From Rhodococcus ruber (GTDB lineage: Bacteria > Actinomycetota > Actinomycetes > Mycobacteriales > Mycobacteriaceae), in NCBI RefSeq assembly GCF_027270735.1, contig NZ_JAPWIJ010000005.1, forward strand, positions 62,001 through 126,000: DNA of 64,000 bases. The letters run 5' to 3'. A program made the position numbers and the translations under genes. The stretch's first letter is position 1; every line of letters begins with the position of its first letter. This document shows positions 34,655-42,703 of the stretch, piece by piece. The notes below the pieces were generated by a model. That model did not search any database, was not told the DNA's origin, and was given only the letters and a program-made list of their open reading frames with translations.

Positions 34655-35860
34655 TCAGACGGTCATGAGCGACGGGCTCTCGAGTGTCTTCGTGAAATAC
34701 AGCGCCTGGGCTGCGAATTCCTTGTCTTTCGACATCCGACGGAAGACTTCCAGGTCTCGCTCGCGCTTCACCGGATCCGACGAGTGGAACAGCAGCTTCT
34801 TGTTGGCGGCAGCGCGCGGGCTGGCCTTGTCCACGAACGCGGCGCGCCGGAGGCGTGCGTATTCGGTGAGTACCTCGTCGCTCGCACGGCCGCGCACTAC
34901 AGCGTTGAGACCTTCGATCAGCGCATACGAGTCGAACAAGCCCATGGTCAACCCGAGGCCCCCGGTAGGATTGGTAGCGTGCGCAGCGTCACCGGCGAGC
35001 AGCGCCCGTCCCGAACGAAAAGCAGTGGCGGCGCGCTGATGCATCCGGTAGGGCGATGACGCGACCACCTCTATCTTTTCGGCCACCTCCGATCCGAATA
35101 CGGCCGACAGGAAACTCGGCATACGCTCGTCGATCGAATCGGTCGGAAGATCGGCATCTTCCATGTAGGTGTACCGCCACAGGCCGTGCTCGCCGGATTC
35201 ATCTATTTTTGCGATGATCGCGCCGTACACGTCGTCGAGATAGAAGGTCGACTGCGCCCAACCGTCACGGTCGTCGGGAAAGCGCACGTTCGTCGCGACG
35301 AACCTCTCGGGCCACGTCATTCCCTCGAATTCCAACCCCAGCAGTCGGCGCACTGTCGAACCAGCGCCGTCGGCACCGACGAGCCACTGCGACCGGAGTA
35401 CCGAATGCCCTTCAGGGCCTCGAAGAGCAACCTCGATTCCAGTCGCATCTTGTTCGATTCCAGTGACCTCGTGACTCCACAGCACTCGAACGTTGTCGAA
35501 GTTGTTCAATTCCGCCAGAATTACCTCAGCGAGAGCACCCTGCCCGAGATGCAGGTTGTAAGGCCGCTCTACCTTCCCGTCGAGGGCGGCGAGGCCGTAG
35601 GAGATTATCTCACCTGTTGCTCGCACGTGGTATGCGTAATCCTGCTTGAGAAAGCCTGCTGCGCTTGCTTTCTCGAGTAACCCGAGGCGAGCGAGGCCAT
35701 CGAGCGTGGACCAGTGGTACACGATCGCCCGCGGTGTGTCCTGCAATGCGGGCGCGCGCTCGACTACCGAGACACTGACCCCCTGTTGAGCGAGGCCCAG
35801 TGCGGTCAGCAAACCCGTCGGGCCTGCTCCCACCACTGTCACCTGTTGATCTTGGGACAC
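34655..35860 (-). CDS. FAD-dependent aromatic hydroxylase (PheA/TfdB-UbiH type)
   Basis: 401 residues from GTG at 35860, where GGAGG lies four bases upstream; an ATG at 35878 has no ribosome site. The class A flavoprotein marks are present: VTVVGAGPTGLLTALGLAQ (FAD ADP site), SQWLVGADGAGSTVRRLL (DG motif) and ALLAGDAAHATNPTGGLGLT (GD motif). The length is short relative to phenol hydroxylases because the thioredoxin-like C-terminal domain is absent. It should hydroxylate an aromatic ring with NAD(P)H. It is the first gene of the lyase/CoA-transferase operon and is divergent from the LysR gene at 35976. Confidence 0.87.
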   Translation of the reverse strand: MSQDQQVTVVGAGPTGLLTALGLAQQGVSVSVVERAPALQDTPRAIVYHWSTLDGLARLGLLEKASAAGFLKQDYAYHVRATGEIISYGLAALDGKVERPYNLHLGQGALAEVILAELNNFDNVRVLWSHEVTGIEQDATGIEVALRGPEGHSVLRSQWLVGADGAGSTVRRLLGLEFEGMTWPERFVATNVRFPDDRDGWAQSTFYLDDVYGAIIAKIDESGEHGLWRYTYMEDADLPTDSIDERMPSFLSAVFGSEVAEKIEVVASSPYRMHQRAATAFRSGRALLAGDAAHATNPTGGLGLTMGLFDSYALIEGLNAVVRGRASDEVLTEYARLRRAAFVDKASPRAAANKKLLFHSSDPVKRERDLEVFRRMSKDKEFAAQALYFTKTLESPSLMTV

Positions 35861-35975
35861 AATTCCTCCAAACGACATTCACGACAACTCGGGGCTGTCG
35901 GTTCGATGTTCACGATCCTGCACTTGGGCGCAGAAGGCCAATACCATTGCGATGCAGTTGCCATACACTCGACGC

Positions 35976-36926
35976 ATGGACATCCGGACCGTCAAATACT
36001 TTCTGGCCGTTGCCGATGCCGGATCCATCACCGAGGCCGCGCGAATACTGCACCTTTCTCAGCCGCCCTTGAGCAGCGCGATGACCAAACTCGAGACGGA
36101 CCTCGCCGTGCGCCTTTTCGACCGGCATCCTCGCGGCATCACCCTCACCGACGCGGGTCGCTACCTGCACAGCGCAGGTCGACGCCTCGTCGCGGAGGAG
36201 AACCGCATCACCTCCGCGCTGAGATCGATGGGGCAGGGACTCGAAGGCGAACTTCGAGTCGGAGCCGAACCGATCGGCCTCTGGCATCTCGTCAGTGCTG
36301 CAGTCTCGGATTTTGTATCCGAATATCCGCGCATCACAATCGAATTGGCGGACGCCAATCCACTGGTGCTGCTCGAGAACCTGGCCAACGGTTACCTCGA
36401 TCTCGCGGTGGTCCCCGTTCTCGCCGAGGAACCACTGCCCACAGTGAACGAGGTGGCTTTCACCACCGTCATTATCGCCCACTCCCCGCTCACGCTGGTG
36501 GTTCCACGCACATCGCCGTTGGCGGCAGGCACGCCAGTTCACCTGTCGGATCTGCGCCGAGAACGATGGATCCTCCCGTCCCGACTCCCCGGTGCCCGCA
36601 GTCTGTCGCGACTGATCGACGACCGGTTCGCCGCTGTAGGCGGCAGTCCCGATTCCGTGATCTCCGTACCCACCGTCGAAACGGCTGCCGGACTCGTCGC
36701 CGCCGGGGTCGGTGTATCCGTCGTGAGCAAGAAGTTGGCCGACCGACACCCAGGAGTGGTGCCCGTGGCAGTCGAAGACGGCTGGCCGGACCTTCCGTTG
36801 GCCATCGTGACAAGGCAAGACGGTGTCGTCACACCCGTGGCCGAGCGGTTCGCACACATTCTCGCAAACCATGGCGACCACGACGACAATCAGACGGACA
36901 CGGTGCCGGCCGGCAATATGGCTTGA
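35976..36926 (+). CDS. LysR-family transcriptional regulator
   Basis: 316 residues from ATG at 35976 (MDIRTVKYFLAVADAGSITE); an ATG 24 bases upstream is possible but adds residues before the usual LysR start. The recognition region is HLSQPPLSSAMTKLETDLAV and RLFDRHP. The effector domain has ELRVGAEPIGLWHLVSAAVS and YLDLAVVPVLAEE. Divergent transcription from the flavin hydroxylase, 115 bases away, is the standard arrangement for a LysR activator of that operon. The 3' end overlaps the convergent ferredoxin reductase gene by 37 bases. Confidence 0.88.
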   Translation: MDIRTVKYFLAVADAGSITEAARILHLSQPPLSSAMTKLETDLAVRLFDRHPRGITLTDAGRYLHSAGRRLVAEENRITSALRSMGQGLEGELRVGAEPIGLWHLVSAAVSDFVSEYPRITIELADANPLVLLENLANGYLDLAVVPVLAEEPLPTVNEVAFTTVIIAHSPLTLVVPRTSPLAAGTPVHLSDLRRERWILPSRLPGARSLSRLIDDRFAAVGGSPDSVISVPTVETAAGLVAAGVGVSVVSKKLADRHPGVVPVAVEDGWPDLPLAIVTRQDGVVTPVAERFAHILANHGDHDDNQTDTVPAGNMA

Positions 36927-38104
36927 ACCGCATCCCATGGCGTCGTACGACGAAGCAGCGCACGAAGTTTGACGAATTCTGCGCGACGATCGAAGGCCAG
37001 GACTCCCGTAACCGTATCGCCGAGTCTGTACACGAAGAGCGAACCGTCATCCGCGCGACTTTCGACGACTTCTTCGGCACCAGTCACGAAGCCCGAGAAT
37101 TGGATGCGCACACCGTGCTGATCCGACCAGAAGTACGGAACCGTTCTGCACTCGATCGGTGGCAGCCCCGACACCGCGTTCGCAGCGTTGATCCCTGCCA
37201 CGCGCCCTTGCTCGGCGGCGTTGGTCCAATGCTCGATGCGCATCGTCGCATCGAATCGGCTGTTCGGCCAACTCACCACATCGCCTGCGGCGTAGATCCT
37301 CTCGGCTGCTCGAAGCGTCGAGTCGCAATCGATACCGTTGTCGAGTGCGATACCCGATGGCTCCAGCCATTGTGTGGCCGGACGAACCCCGATCCCCAGA
37401 AGAATGACATCGGCCGGAACGGTGGCACCGCTGGCGAGCCTCAGAACGCGGCCGTCGGAACCCTCCTCGACGCCCACCACTCCGTCACCCAATTTCAGGG
37501 TGACACCCGAGTTTCGGTGCAATGCGCAATACTCGGATGCCACGCGGTCACCGAACCGACCCAACGGCTTCTCTGCAAGATCGACAATGGTGACGTCCCT
37601 GCCGTCCCTGGCCAGCGTCGCCGCGAACTCCCCGCCGATGAAGCCTGCACCGATCACCGCGACGGAACGGGTTCGGTCGGCCACCGCGGCACGCAGCTCG
37701 GTCGCGTCCGCGAAACGTCTGAGCACGAATACATTCCCCAGATCGCGGAACATCGGAGGGAAGATCGGTTCGCAACCGATGGCCAGCACCGCAGCGCCGA
37801 ACTCGACGACGTCTTCGGTGGTTGCGGCGCGCCGACCAGCGATGTCCAAGTCCGTCACCCTGGTGTCCAAGCAGAAGCGAACACCGTGTTCCAGCAGGCC
37901 CGCAACCGAGGGGTAGGTCAGTGCAGCAAGATCGAGATCGGCAGTCAACGCAACCTTCGACAATGGCGGTCGCTCGTAGGGCAGCTGCGGCTCTTCGCTG
38001 ACGACCGTCACCGACAGGTCGGGTGCATGTCGCATGATGGCTTCGGCCGCGCGGACCGCTGCCACCGAACCTCCGACGATCATGACGTCGGTCTCGTTCG
38101 TCAT
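36890..38104 (-). CDS. FAD-dependent ferredoxin reductase of a P450 system
   Basis: 404 residues from ATG at 38104 (ATGA overlap with the hydratase gene). The protein is a pyridine-nucleotide-disulfide-type oxidoreductase of the putidaredoxin-reductase/rubredoxin-reductase branch: VMIVGGSVAAVRAAEAIMRH (FAD), LPYERPPLSK (diagnostic), VAVIGAGFIGGEFAATLARD (NADH) and RIYAAGDVVSWPN with EHWTNAAEQGR. It passes electrons from NAD(P)H to the ferredoxin encoded at 41500, which feeds the P450 at 40307. All are in one coupled minus-strand operon. Confidence 0.9.
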   Translation of the reverse strand: MTNETDVMIVGGSVAAVRAAEAIMRHAPDLSVTVVSEEPQLPYERPPLSKVALTADLDLAALTYPSVAGLLEHGVRFCLDTRVTDLDIAGRRAATTEDVVEFGAAVLAIGCEPIFPPMFRDLGNVFVLRRFADATELRAAVADRTRSVAVIGAGFIGGEFAATLARDGRDVTIVDLAEKPLGRFGDRVASEYCALHRNSGVTLKLGDGVVGVEEGSDGRVLRLASGATVPADVILLGIGVRPATQWLEPSGIALDNGIDCDSTLRAAERIYAAGDVVSWPNSRFDATMRIEHWTNAAEQGRVAGINAANAVSGLPPIECRTVPYFWSDQHGVRIQFSGFVTGAEEVVESRADDGSLFVYRLGDTVTGVLAFDRRAEFVKLRALLRRTTPWDAVQAILPAGTVSV

Positions 38105-38922
38105 GGCTTCGGACCCTCGTTCAGGGTTCCGACGGCGCACACGACACCGTCAGCGCTGCGAACCTCGGCACCTGCTTCGAGGCCAGCGGCGGCCGGTACG
38201 ACGGTGAACGTCTGCGGCCGTGTCATCGGCGAGAGCAATCGATAGCCGAAAGTCTTGTTCATCAGCGAAATACCTTCTCGCCGCATGTGTTCGGCCATCA
38301 TGAATGCCAGTAGCGGTCCATGGACCACGAGCCCGTCGTAGCCTTCTTTGCGGCACCAGTCGAGATCGTAGTGAATACGGTGGGAGTTGTACGTCAGCGC
38401 GGAGAACCGGAACAGCAGCTTTTCGTCGACGGACAGGGACAGCGTTGGTTCGGCCAACGGATCGACCGAAGGGGCAGGCGTCGGTAACGGCGCGGATCCT
38501 CCCTCACGGTAAACGATGTCCTGTTCCTCGCGGATTACCAGTTCACCGTCCTGGGTAATTTCCTGCAGGACGGTCGTCAGGGTGAGGGCACCGGTGCGGC
38601 CCACCTTGTCCACGGATTTGGCAATGGACGTGACCTTCGTGGCGGGTTCGCCGATTCGGATGGCGCCGAACGTGGTGACCCGACCGCCGCCGAACATCCG
38701 TCGTCGACCGCCTGCTGGTGGAGCTGGAATGCCGACCATAGAGTGCCCGTCCTCGCCGAGGTCGCGCTCGGCCTCTCGCGGCAACAAGTGCAGCCAGTGC
38801 CAGATCGGTGGAACGGTATCGCCGATCCTGTGCGGAATTTCGATGTCGAGGAGCGCAGCCATCGATTCGACCGGTTCGGCCGAGATGACCTCGGTGCGCT
38901 CTGCTGTGTCGGGGGAATTCAT
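38101..38922 (-). CDS. MaoC/FAS1-like acyl-CoA dehydratase or hydratase
   Basis: 273 residues. The N-terminal part is the FAS1-like dehydratase/hydroxyacyl domain (IWHWLHLLPREAERDLGEDG, MFGGGRVTTFGAIRIGE). The C-terminal hot-dog half contains LLFRFSALTYNSHRIHYDLD and GLVVHGPLLA, matching mesaconyl-C4-CoA or itaconyl-CoA hydratase-like proteins. It hydrates an unsaturated acyl-CoA. It is coupled on both sides by ATGA. Together with the CaiB transferase and the CitE lyase in the next operon it completes a transferase-hydratase-lyase set, which is the logic of itaconate degradation. Confidence 0.82.
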   Translation of the reverse strand: MNSPDTAERTEVISAEPVESMAALLDIEIPHRIGDTVPPIWHWLHLLPREAERDLGEDGHSMVGIPAPPAGGRRRMFGGGRVTTFGAIRIGEPATKVTSIAKSVDKVGRTGALTLTTVLQEITQDGELVIREEQDIVYREGGSAPLPTPAPSVDPLAEPTLSLSVDEKLLFRFSALTYNSHRIHYDLDWCRKEGYDGLVVHGPLLAFMMAEHMRREGISLMNKTFGYRLLSPMTRPQTFTVVPAAAGLEAGAEVRSADGVVCAVGTLNEGPKP

Positions 38923-40310
38923 GATGTCGGTACCCTTTCCGCCGATAGAACGGCGAGGAGATCAGTGAGATCGTCTGCTGCATCCAGGTTTTCGACCGCG
39001 GATACAAGCCGTGGGGCCATATCGTCACCGAGCGCCTCCAGCAGCACGGTGGCCTTGTCGACAACTTCGTCGTGCGTCATGGGCGTCACGGCGGAGCCCC
39101 GCGCGTCGGTCGGATTTCCGGCGTCGACGGTCACCGTCTCACCGTCGGTCAGCACGAAGGTCAGTCTCGGCCCGTCCTCGATCTGAATCGACTCGTCGAC
39201 CACCATCGAGATCGTGTCGAAGACTCCGGCGATCCGTGGTTCGGTGATGCGGGGTGGGTCGTAGTCCTGCAGGCCGAGATGGCTTCCGCACAGCGCAAGG
39301 CTGACGGCGTAGGGAAGACTGAATTGCGCGTCGAACACCGACTCGATGGGATACGCCGACAGCATGTTCACCGCAGTCGATCCGGCGGTGATCGTAACCG
39401 ACGCGACGTTGCCCGGCGTCAGGCCACGCTCTGCAACAAGCGTTTTCACTGCATCCACGGCCGAGTGGCTGCCTCGGCAGCACGCGTAGGGCTTGAGGTA
39501 GGAGGACGCCACGTTGAAGTCCTCACCGAGATTACGCAGAGCCTGATCGGTATGCCCGTCGCCGCCGGCCATCACGGAGTAGAGCCCACCCCACTCGGCC
39601 TCGAAGATCCGACGCGGCCCGGTGATTCCGCCGGTTGCGAATATCGCTGCGTCGACACCGGTTTCACCGGCCTTGCCCGGGTGCAGACGCTTGGTGAGTG
39701 CGCCGTCGGCGATGAATGCCCAGACGCCACCTGTGAAAGACCCTGCGATTCCGAGGGCGTCGGCAAATGCCTCCTTGTCTGCACCGAGGCATTTCGCTGC
39801 AGCTGCGGCGGCCCCGAAACTGCCCATCGTGCCGCTCGAGTGCCACCCTCGATCGGTATGTGCGGCGAATCCGCCGAGCGAACCGAGTGCGCGATACCCG
39901 ACGTCGTACCCTGCGACGACAGCCGCGATCAACCGGCGTCCGGTGCACCCGACGTGTTCGCCCACCGCGAGTGCAGCAGGGAGCACTGTCGACCCTGCAT
40001 GCCCGGCGCCACCGCCATCATCGAAATCTCTTGCGTGAGATGATGTTCCGTTGACCAGCGCAGCCTGCGCAGGCACAAATCTGAGCCCGGTCCCCCACAC
40101 CAGCGAACCGCTGGGCGAGGAGGCATAGGGCGTGAGCGCTTCGGTCACCCTTCTCACCTCCGGTGTGGCCGCGCCCACCAACGCAACGGCCAGGGTGTCG
40201 AGGATGTGGTCCTTGACGCCGTCGACCACATCACGCGGAAGATCGTCGTACCCGGTACGCGCCCACAACTCCGCGAGGTGCTCGGTAACGGTGGGTTCGG
40301 GCTCGTTCAC
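38919..40310 (-). CDS. MmgE/PrpD-family protein (cis-aconitate decarboxylase / methylcitrate dehydratase-like)
   Basis: 463 residues from GTG at 40310 (GTGA overlap with the P450 stop); the frame upstream is inside the P450 gene. Family landmarks are VKDHILDTLAVALVGAATPE, AALVNGTSSHARDFDDGG (conserved His and Asp), GYRALGSLGGFAAHTDRGWH, SSGTMGSFGAAAAAAKCLG and LKPYACCRGSHSAVDAV. The superfamily includes 2-methylcitrate dehydratase and cis-aconitate decarboxylase, the enzyme that makes itaconate. Which reaction applies cannot be read here. Its position next to the hydratase suggests work on a small di- or tricarboxylic acid or a ring-derived acid. Confidence 0.83.
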   Translation of the reverse strand: MNEPEPTVTEHLAELWARTGYDDLPRDVVDGVKDHILDTLAVALVGAATPEVRRVTEALTPYASSPSGSLVWGTGLRFVPAQAALVNGTSSHARDFDDGGGAGHAGSTVLPAALAVGEHVGCTGRRLIAAVVAGYDVGYRALGSLGGFAAHTDRGWHSSGTMGSFGAAAAAAKCLGADKEAFADALGIAGSFTGGVWAFIADGALTKRLHPGKAGETGVDAAIFATGGITGPRRIFEAEWGGLYSVMAGGDGHTDQALRNLGEDFNVASSYLKPYACCRGSHSAVDAVKTLVAERGLTPGNVASVTITAGSTAVNMLSAYPIESVFDAQFSLPYAVSLALCGSHLGLQDYDPPRITEPRIAGVFDTISMVVDESIQIEDGPRLTFVLTDGETVTVDAGNPTDARGSAVTPMTHDEVVDKATVLLEALGDDMAPRLVSAVENLDAADDLTDLLAVLSAERVPTS

Positions 40311-41503
40311 GATGCGGTTCGCGGACCGGACGGGCCGAGATCCACCGCGAGTGAACCGACCAGCCAGCGCCCGCCCCCGTGCCCGATCTCGGTACCCTCG
40401 TCGACGACGGTCGCGTCGGGGTAATTCTCGAGGAGGAAGCGTACGACCTCTTCCATCTCCACCTTCGCCAGGCTCTGCCCGAGGCAGCCGTGTAGACCGG
40501 TGCTGAAAGTGAGCGGCTGGTTTCGTGGCCGGTCGAGATCGAACCGATCGGGGTCCTCGAACCGCTGCGGGTCTCGATTGGCCGACCACACGGCCACGTG
40601 GACATCCGATCCCGCCGGAATGACGGTGTGTTCGAGTTCGATGTCCACCGAGGCGACCTTGCTGACGATGCCCGGACGCGGGTAGAGGCGGCACGCTTCG
40701 ACGACGGCAGCCGGAATCAGCGACGGATCACTGCGCAGTCGCGCCCAGGTCTCCCGCTCGCGCAACAGCGTCCACACGACGAGCCCGGTCTGATGCGCCG
40801 TGTTCACCGAGCTCGCTTCGAGCATCGCTGTCGCTTCGCTCAGTAGTTCCCCCGAGTCGAGCTTCCCCTCGTCCTGCTGGCGGATGAGGAAAGAGAGCAT
40901 GTCGTCGCCGAGCCCGGTTTCGCGCTTGCGGGCAATCAGAGCCCTGAGGTAGGTGAACAACTCGTCGTACGATTCGAGAATGGAGGCGGTCAGGCTCGGA
41001 TCACGCTGCAGCAGTGCCAGAGTGCCTGCTGACATTCGTGCCACCAGCGGAGCGTCCTCGGCAGGTGCGCCTGCCAAATGGCAGTAAATGCGAGCCGGAA
41101 TCTTCTGTGCTACAGCCGCATTGAAGTCGACCGGGCCGGTAGACCCCTTTCCCGGGTCGATGTCTTTCAGAATGTCGCGGAGCACTGCGCGAATCTCTTC
41201 CACTGTCGTGGGCCCCATGAAGCGGGCGAGCGGGGTCCGAAGACGGATATGCCGCTTACCCTCGGCCATGATCACGCTCTCGGCGCGGAACGTGTGGACA
41301 GGGCCGTTGGTGATGCCGAACTGCTCCATCAAGGTCAGCGCGGCGTTGATGAATCGGGTGTCACGGAGCACGGTGGTGGACAGCGCGAAGTCGAGGACGG
41401 CATAACCGTACTGACCCTGTACCAGGGATCGGCCCTCCACGGCACCCCCGCTGTGGGTTGGGGAATCGGGAGCGAACGGGTCGAAGGCGTGAAGGATGCT
41501 CAT
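40307..41503 (-). CDS. Cytochrome P450
   Basis: 398 residues from ATG at 41503 (ATGA overlap with ferredoxin). The haem-cysteine motif is LTFSTGLHGCLGQSLAKVEM (FxxGxHxCxG) and the ExxR helix is VVEACRLYPRPG. In the I-helix, where most P450s have (A/G)Gx(D/E)T, this one has EASSVNTAHQTG, so the acid of the acid-alcohol pair is replaced by Asn. Soluble, three-component class: ferredoxin at 41500 and reductase at 36890 belong to the same operon. The substrate is unknown; aromatic ether demethylation or ring hydroxylation would suit the neighbours. Confidence 0.9.
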   Translation of the reverse strand: MSILHAFDPFAPDSPTHSGGAVEGRSLVQGQYGYAVLDFALSTTVLRDTRFINAALTLMEQFGITNGPVHTFRAESVIMAEGKRHIRLRTPLARFMGPTTVEEIRAVLRDILKDIDPGKGSTGPVDFNAAVAQKIPARIYCHLAGAPAEDAPLVARMSAGTLALLQRDPSLTASILESYDELFTYLRALIARKRETGLGDDMLSFLIRQQDEGKLDSGELLSEATAMLEASSVNTAHQTGLVVWTLLRERETWARLRSDPSLIPAAVVEACRLYPRPGIVSKVASVDIELEHTVIPAGSDVHVAVWSANRDPQRFEDPDRFDLDRPRNQPLTFSTGLHGCLGQSLAKVEMEEVVRFLLENYPDATVVDEGTEIGHGGGRWLVGSLAVDLGPSGPRTAS

Positions 41504-41691
41504 GAGCGTGAAATCGCCCCCATCGGGCAGCAGAGAACCACTTCGTCCAGGTCTTCCGAGCGATCGTCGGTGACGGTGGTCGCGAGCTGTTCGAGCAGTC
41601 CGTTGTCGCCTATCGCGAACACGTCGGGCATGAGGGCCGCGCACGTGCCGTTGGCATCGCATCGGGCGAAATCTATCGAGACGTCGATCAT
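41500..41691 (-). CDS. Small 3Fe-4S ferredoxin for the P450
   Basis: 63 residues. The spacing CDANGTCAALMPDVF and then CCPMGAI gives the three-cysteine pattern of P450-partner ferredoxins of actinobacteria, with a Gly/Asn residue replacing the second of four cysteines. AAGGAAAC lies just upstream of the ATG. It is the first gene of the P450 operon, and its stop overlaps the P450 start. It carries electrons from the FAD reductase at 36890 to the P450. Confidence 0.9.
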   Translation of the reverse strand: MIDVSIDFARCDANGTCAALMPDVFAIGDNGLLEQLATTVTDDRSEDLDEVVLCCPMGAISRS

Positions 41692-41816
41692 GACTGTTTC
41701 CTTTCCATCGGTCGCCGGTGTGGTGTGCGGTCGTAGCTGCCTACGCTCACCGGGTCAGTGACTATGTCGTACACCACAGTCTCGACCCCAACGAAGTATC
41801 TGACAAATATTAAAAA

Positions 41817-41855
41817 GACGCCCCTGTCATACATTTGAGGTATGCCAGGGGCGTC
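41817..41855 (-). terminator. Intrinsic terminator of the flavin-oxygenase operon
   Basis: On the minus strand GACGCCCCTG, one mismatch, CATA pairs with TATG ... CAGGGGCGTC and is followed by TTTTTAAT. It lies 24 bases after the ABM-protein stop and before the P450 operon promoter. One of the clearest intrinsic terminators in the window. Confidence 0.85.
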
Positions 41856-41879
41856 GGTCGGGCGAACAGCTGTCGGCGT

Positions 41880-42164
41880 CTACAGCGCGTAGTGGACTAC
41901 TCGGGGCGGCCCCGCGCACAGCGGCTGTAGGACGTCACGAACCCGTGCTCCCGCATCGGAGTTCGCAAATGCGACGGTGTGGTCCTCCAGCCGATTCCAA
42001 TGCGCCACCATCAGGTATGTCCCTGGCCGGTCGACGCTGGCGTGGAGACGCGCTTCTGTACATCCGGGCGCGCTCAGAAGGAGCGTCCGGACGGTCGAGA
42101 ACGACGATTCGAGGTCGGCCTCACGGCCCGGCAACACCTCGATCTCGACATGTTCGGCAATCAT
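41880..42164 (-). CDS. ABM-domain (antibiotic biosynthesis monooxygenase-like) protein
   Basis: 94 residues of a ferredoxin-like alpha+beta fold: EHVEIEVLPGREADLESSFS, LLLSAPGCTEARLHASVDRP, GTYLMVAHWNRLEDHTVAF. ABM proteins are cofactor-free oxygenases or quinol-handling proteins, and small members often accompany aromatic pathways. It is 31 bases after the flavin reductase and is the last gene of the operon, before a strong terminator. The exact function is unknown. Confidence 0.78.
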   Translation of the reverse strand: MIAEHVEIEVLPGREADLESSFSTVRTLLLSAPGCTEARLHASVDRPGTYLMVAHWNRLEDHTVAFANSDAGARVRDVLQPLCAGPPRVVHYAL

Positions 42165-42195
42165 GATTGCCGGGCCATTCCATCGCCCGCGATCG

Positions 42196-42702
42196 TCATG
42201 AGCGGCCCGACATGTCGACGAAACTGCCCCGCAGAAAGATCAACGGTTGCTCGGCGTCTCGTTTGACGAGGTCGAGCACCTTGCCCACGACGTGCAGGTG
42301 ATCGCCGATCCGGTCCACCCGGTACGGCGCGCATTCGATGGTGACGGTCGCACCGTCGAGGAGCGGCACCCCCCGGTCGGAGCTTTCCCACTCGACGCCG
42401 GCGAACCGGTCCTGCCCACGTCGCGAGAACGCTCGACACATCTCCTGCGACTTCGACCCCAGAACGTTGATCCCGAAGTACTCGGCCTCGGCGATCACCG
42501 GCCATGTCGTCGACCCGAGATCGACGTAGAAGGCAACGAGGCGCGGTTCGAGCGAGACGGAGGTGAAGGTGCCTACCGTCATGCCGGCAGGCCCGGCGTC
42601 GGTTGTCGCAGTGATGATGGAAACGGACGTCGGGATGTGGCCCATCACCTGGCGGTAGGCCTCTGGCCCAATGGTTTTGTCGGTCACTGCTGCCACCGTC
42701 AT
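42196..42702 (-). CDS. Flavin reductase (HpaC-like)
   Basis: 168 residues from ATG at 42702, one base from the upstream stop; the frame continues antisense beyond it. The flavin reductase-like fold shows as YRQVMGHIPTSVSIITATTD, GPAGMTVGTFTSVSLEPRLV (FMN site), FGINVLGSKSQEMCRAFSRR and the final HLHVVGKVLDLV. It supplies reduced FMN or FAD to the oxygenase encoded directly upstream at 42704-43903, making a two-component monooxygenase. Confidence 0.9.
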   Translation of the reverse strand: MTVAAVTDKTIGPEAYRQVMGHIPTSVSIITATTDAGPAGMTVGTFTSVSLEPRLVAFYVDLGSTTWPVIAEAEYFGINVLGSKSQEMCRAFSRRGQDRFAGVEWESSDRGVPLLDGATVTIECAPYRVDRIGDHLHVVGKVLDLVKRDAEQPLIFLRGSFVDMSGRS

Positions 42703-42703
42703 C

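Noticed and set aside
35714..38245. A plus-strand open frame of 843 codons
   Set aside because: It lies antisense to the flavin hydroxylase, ferredoxin reductase and hydratase genes, and its translation is rich in Arg/His/Cys with no domain character, as expected for a shadow frame of GC-rich genes.
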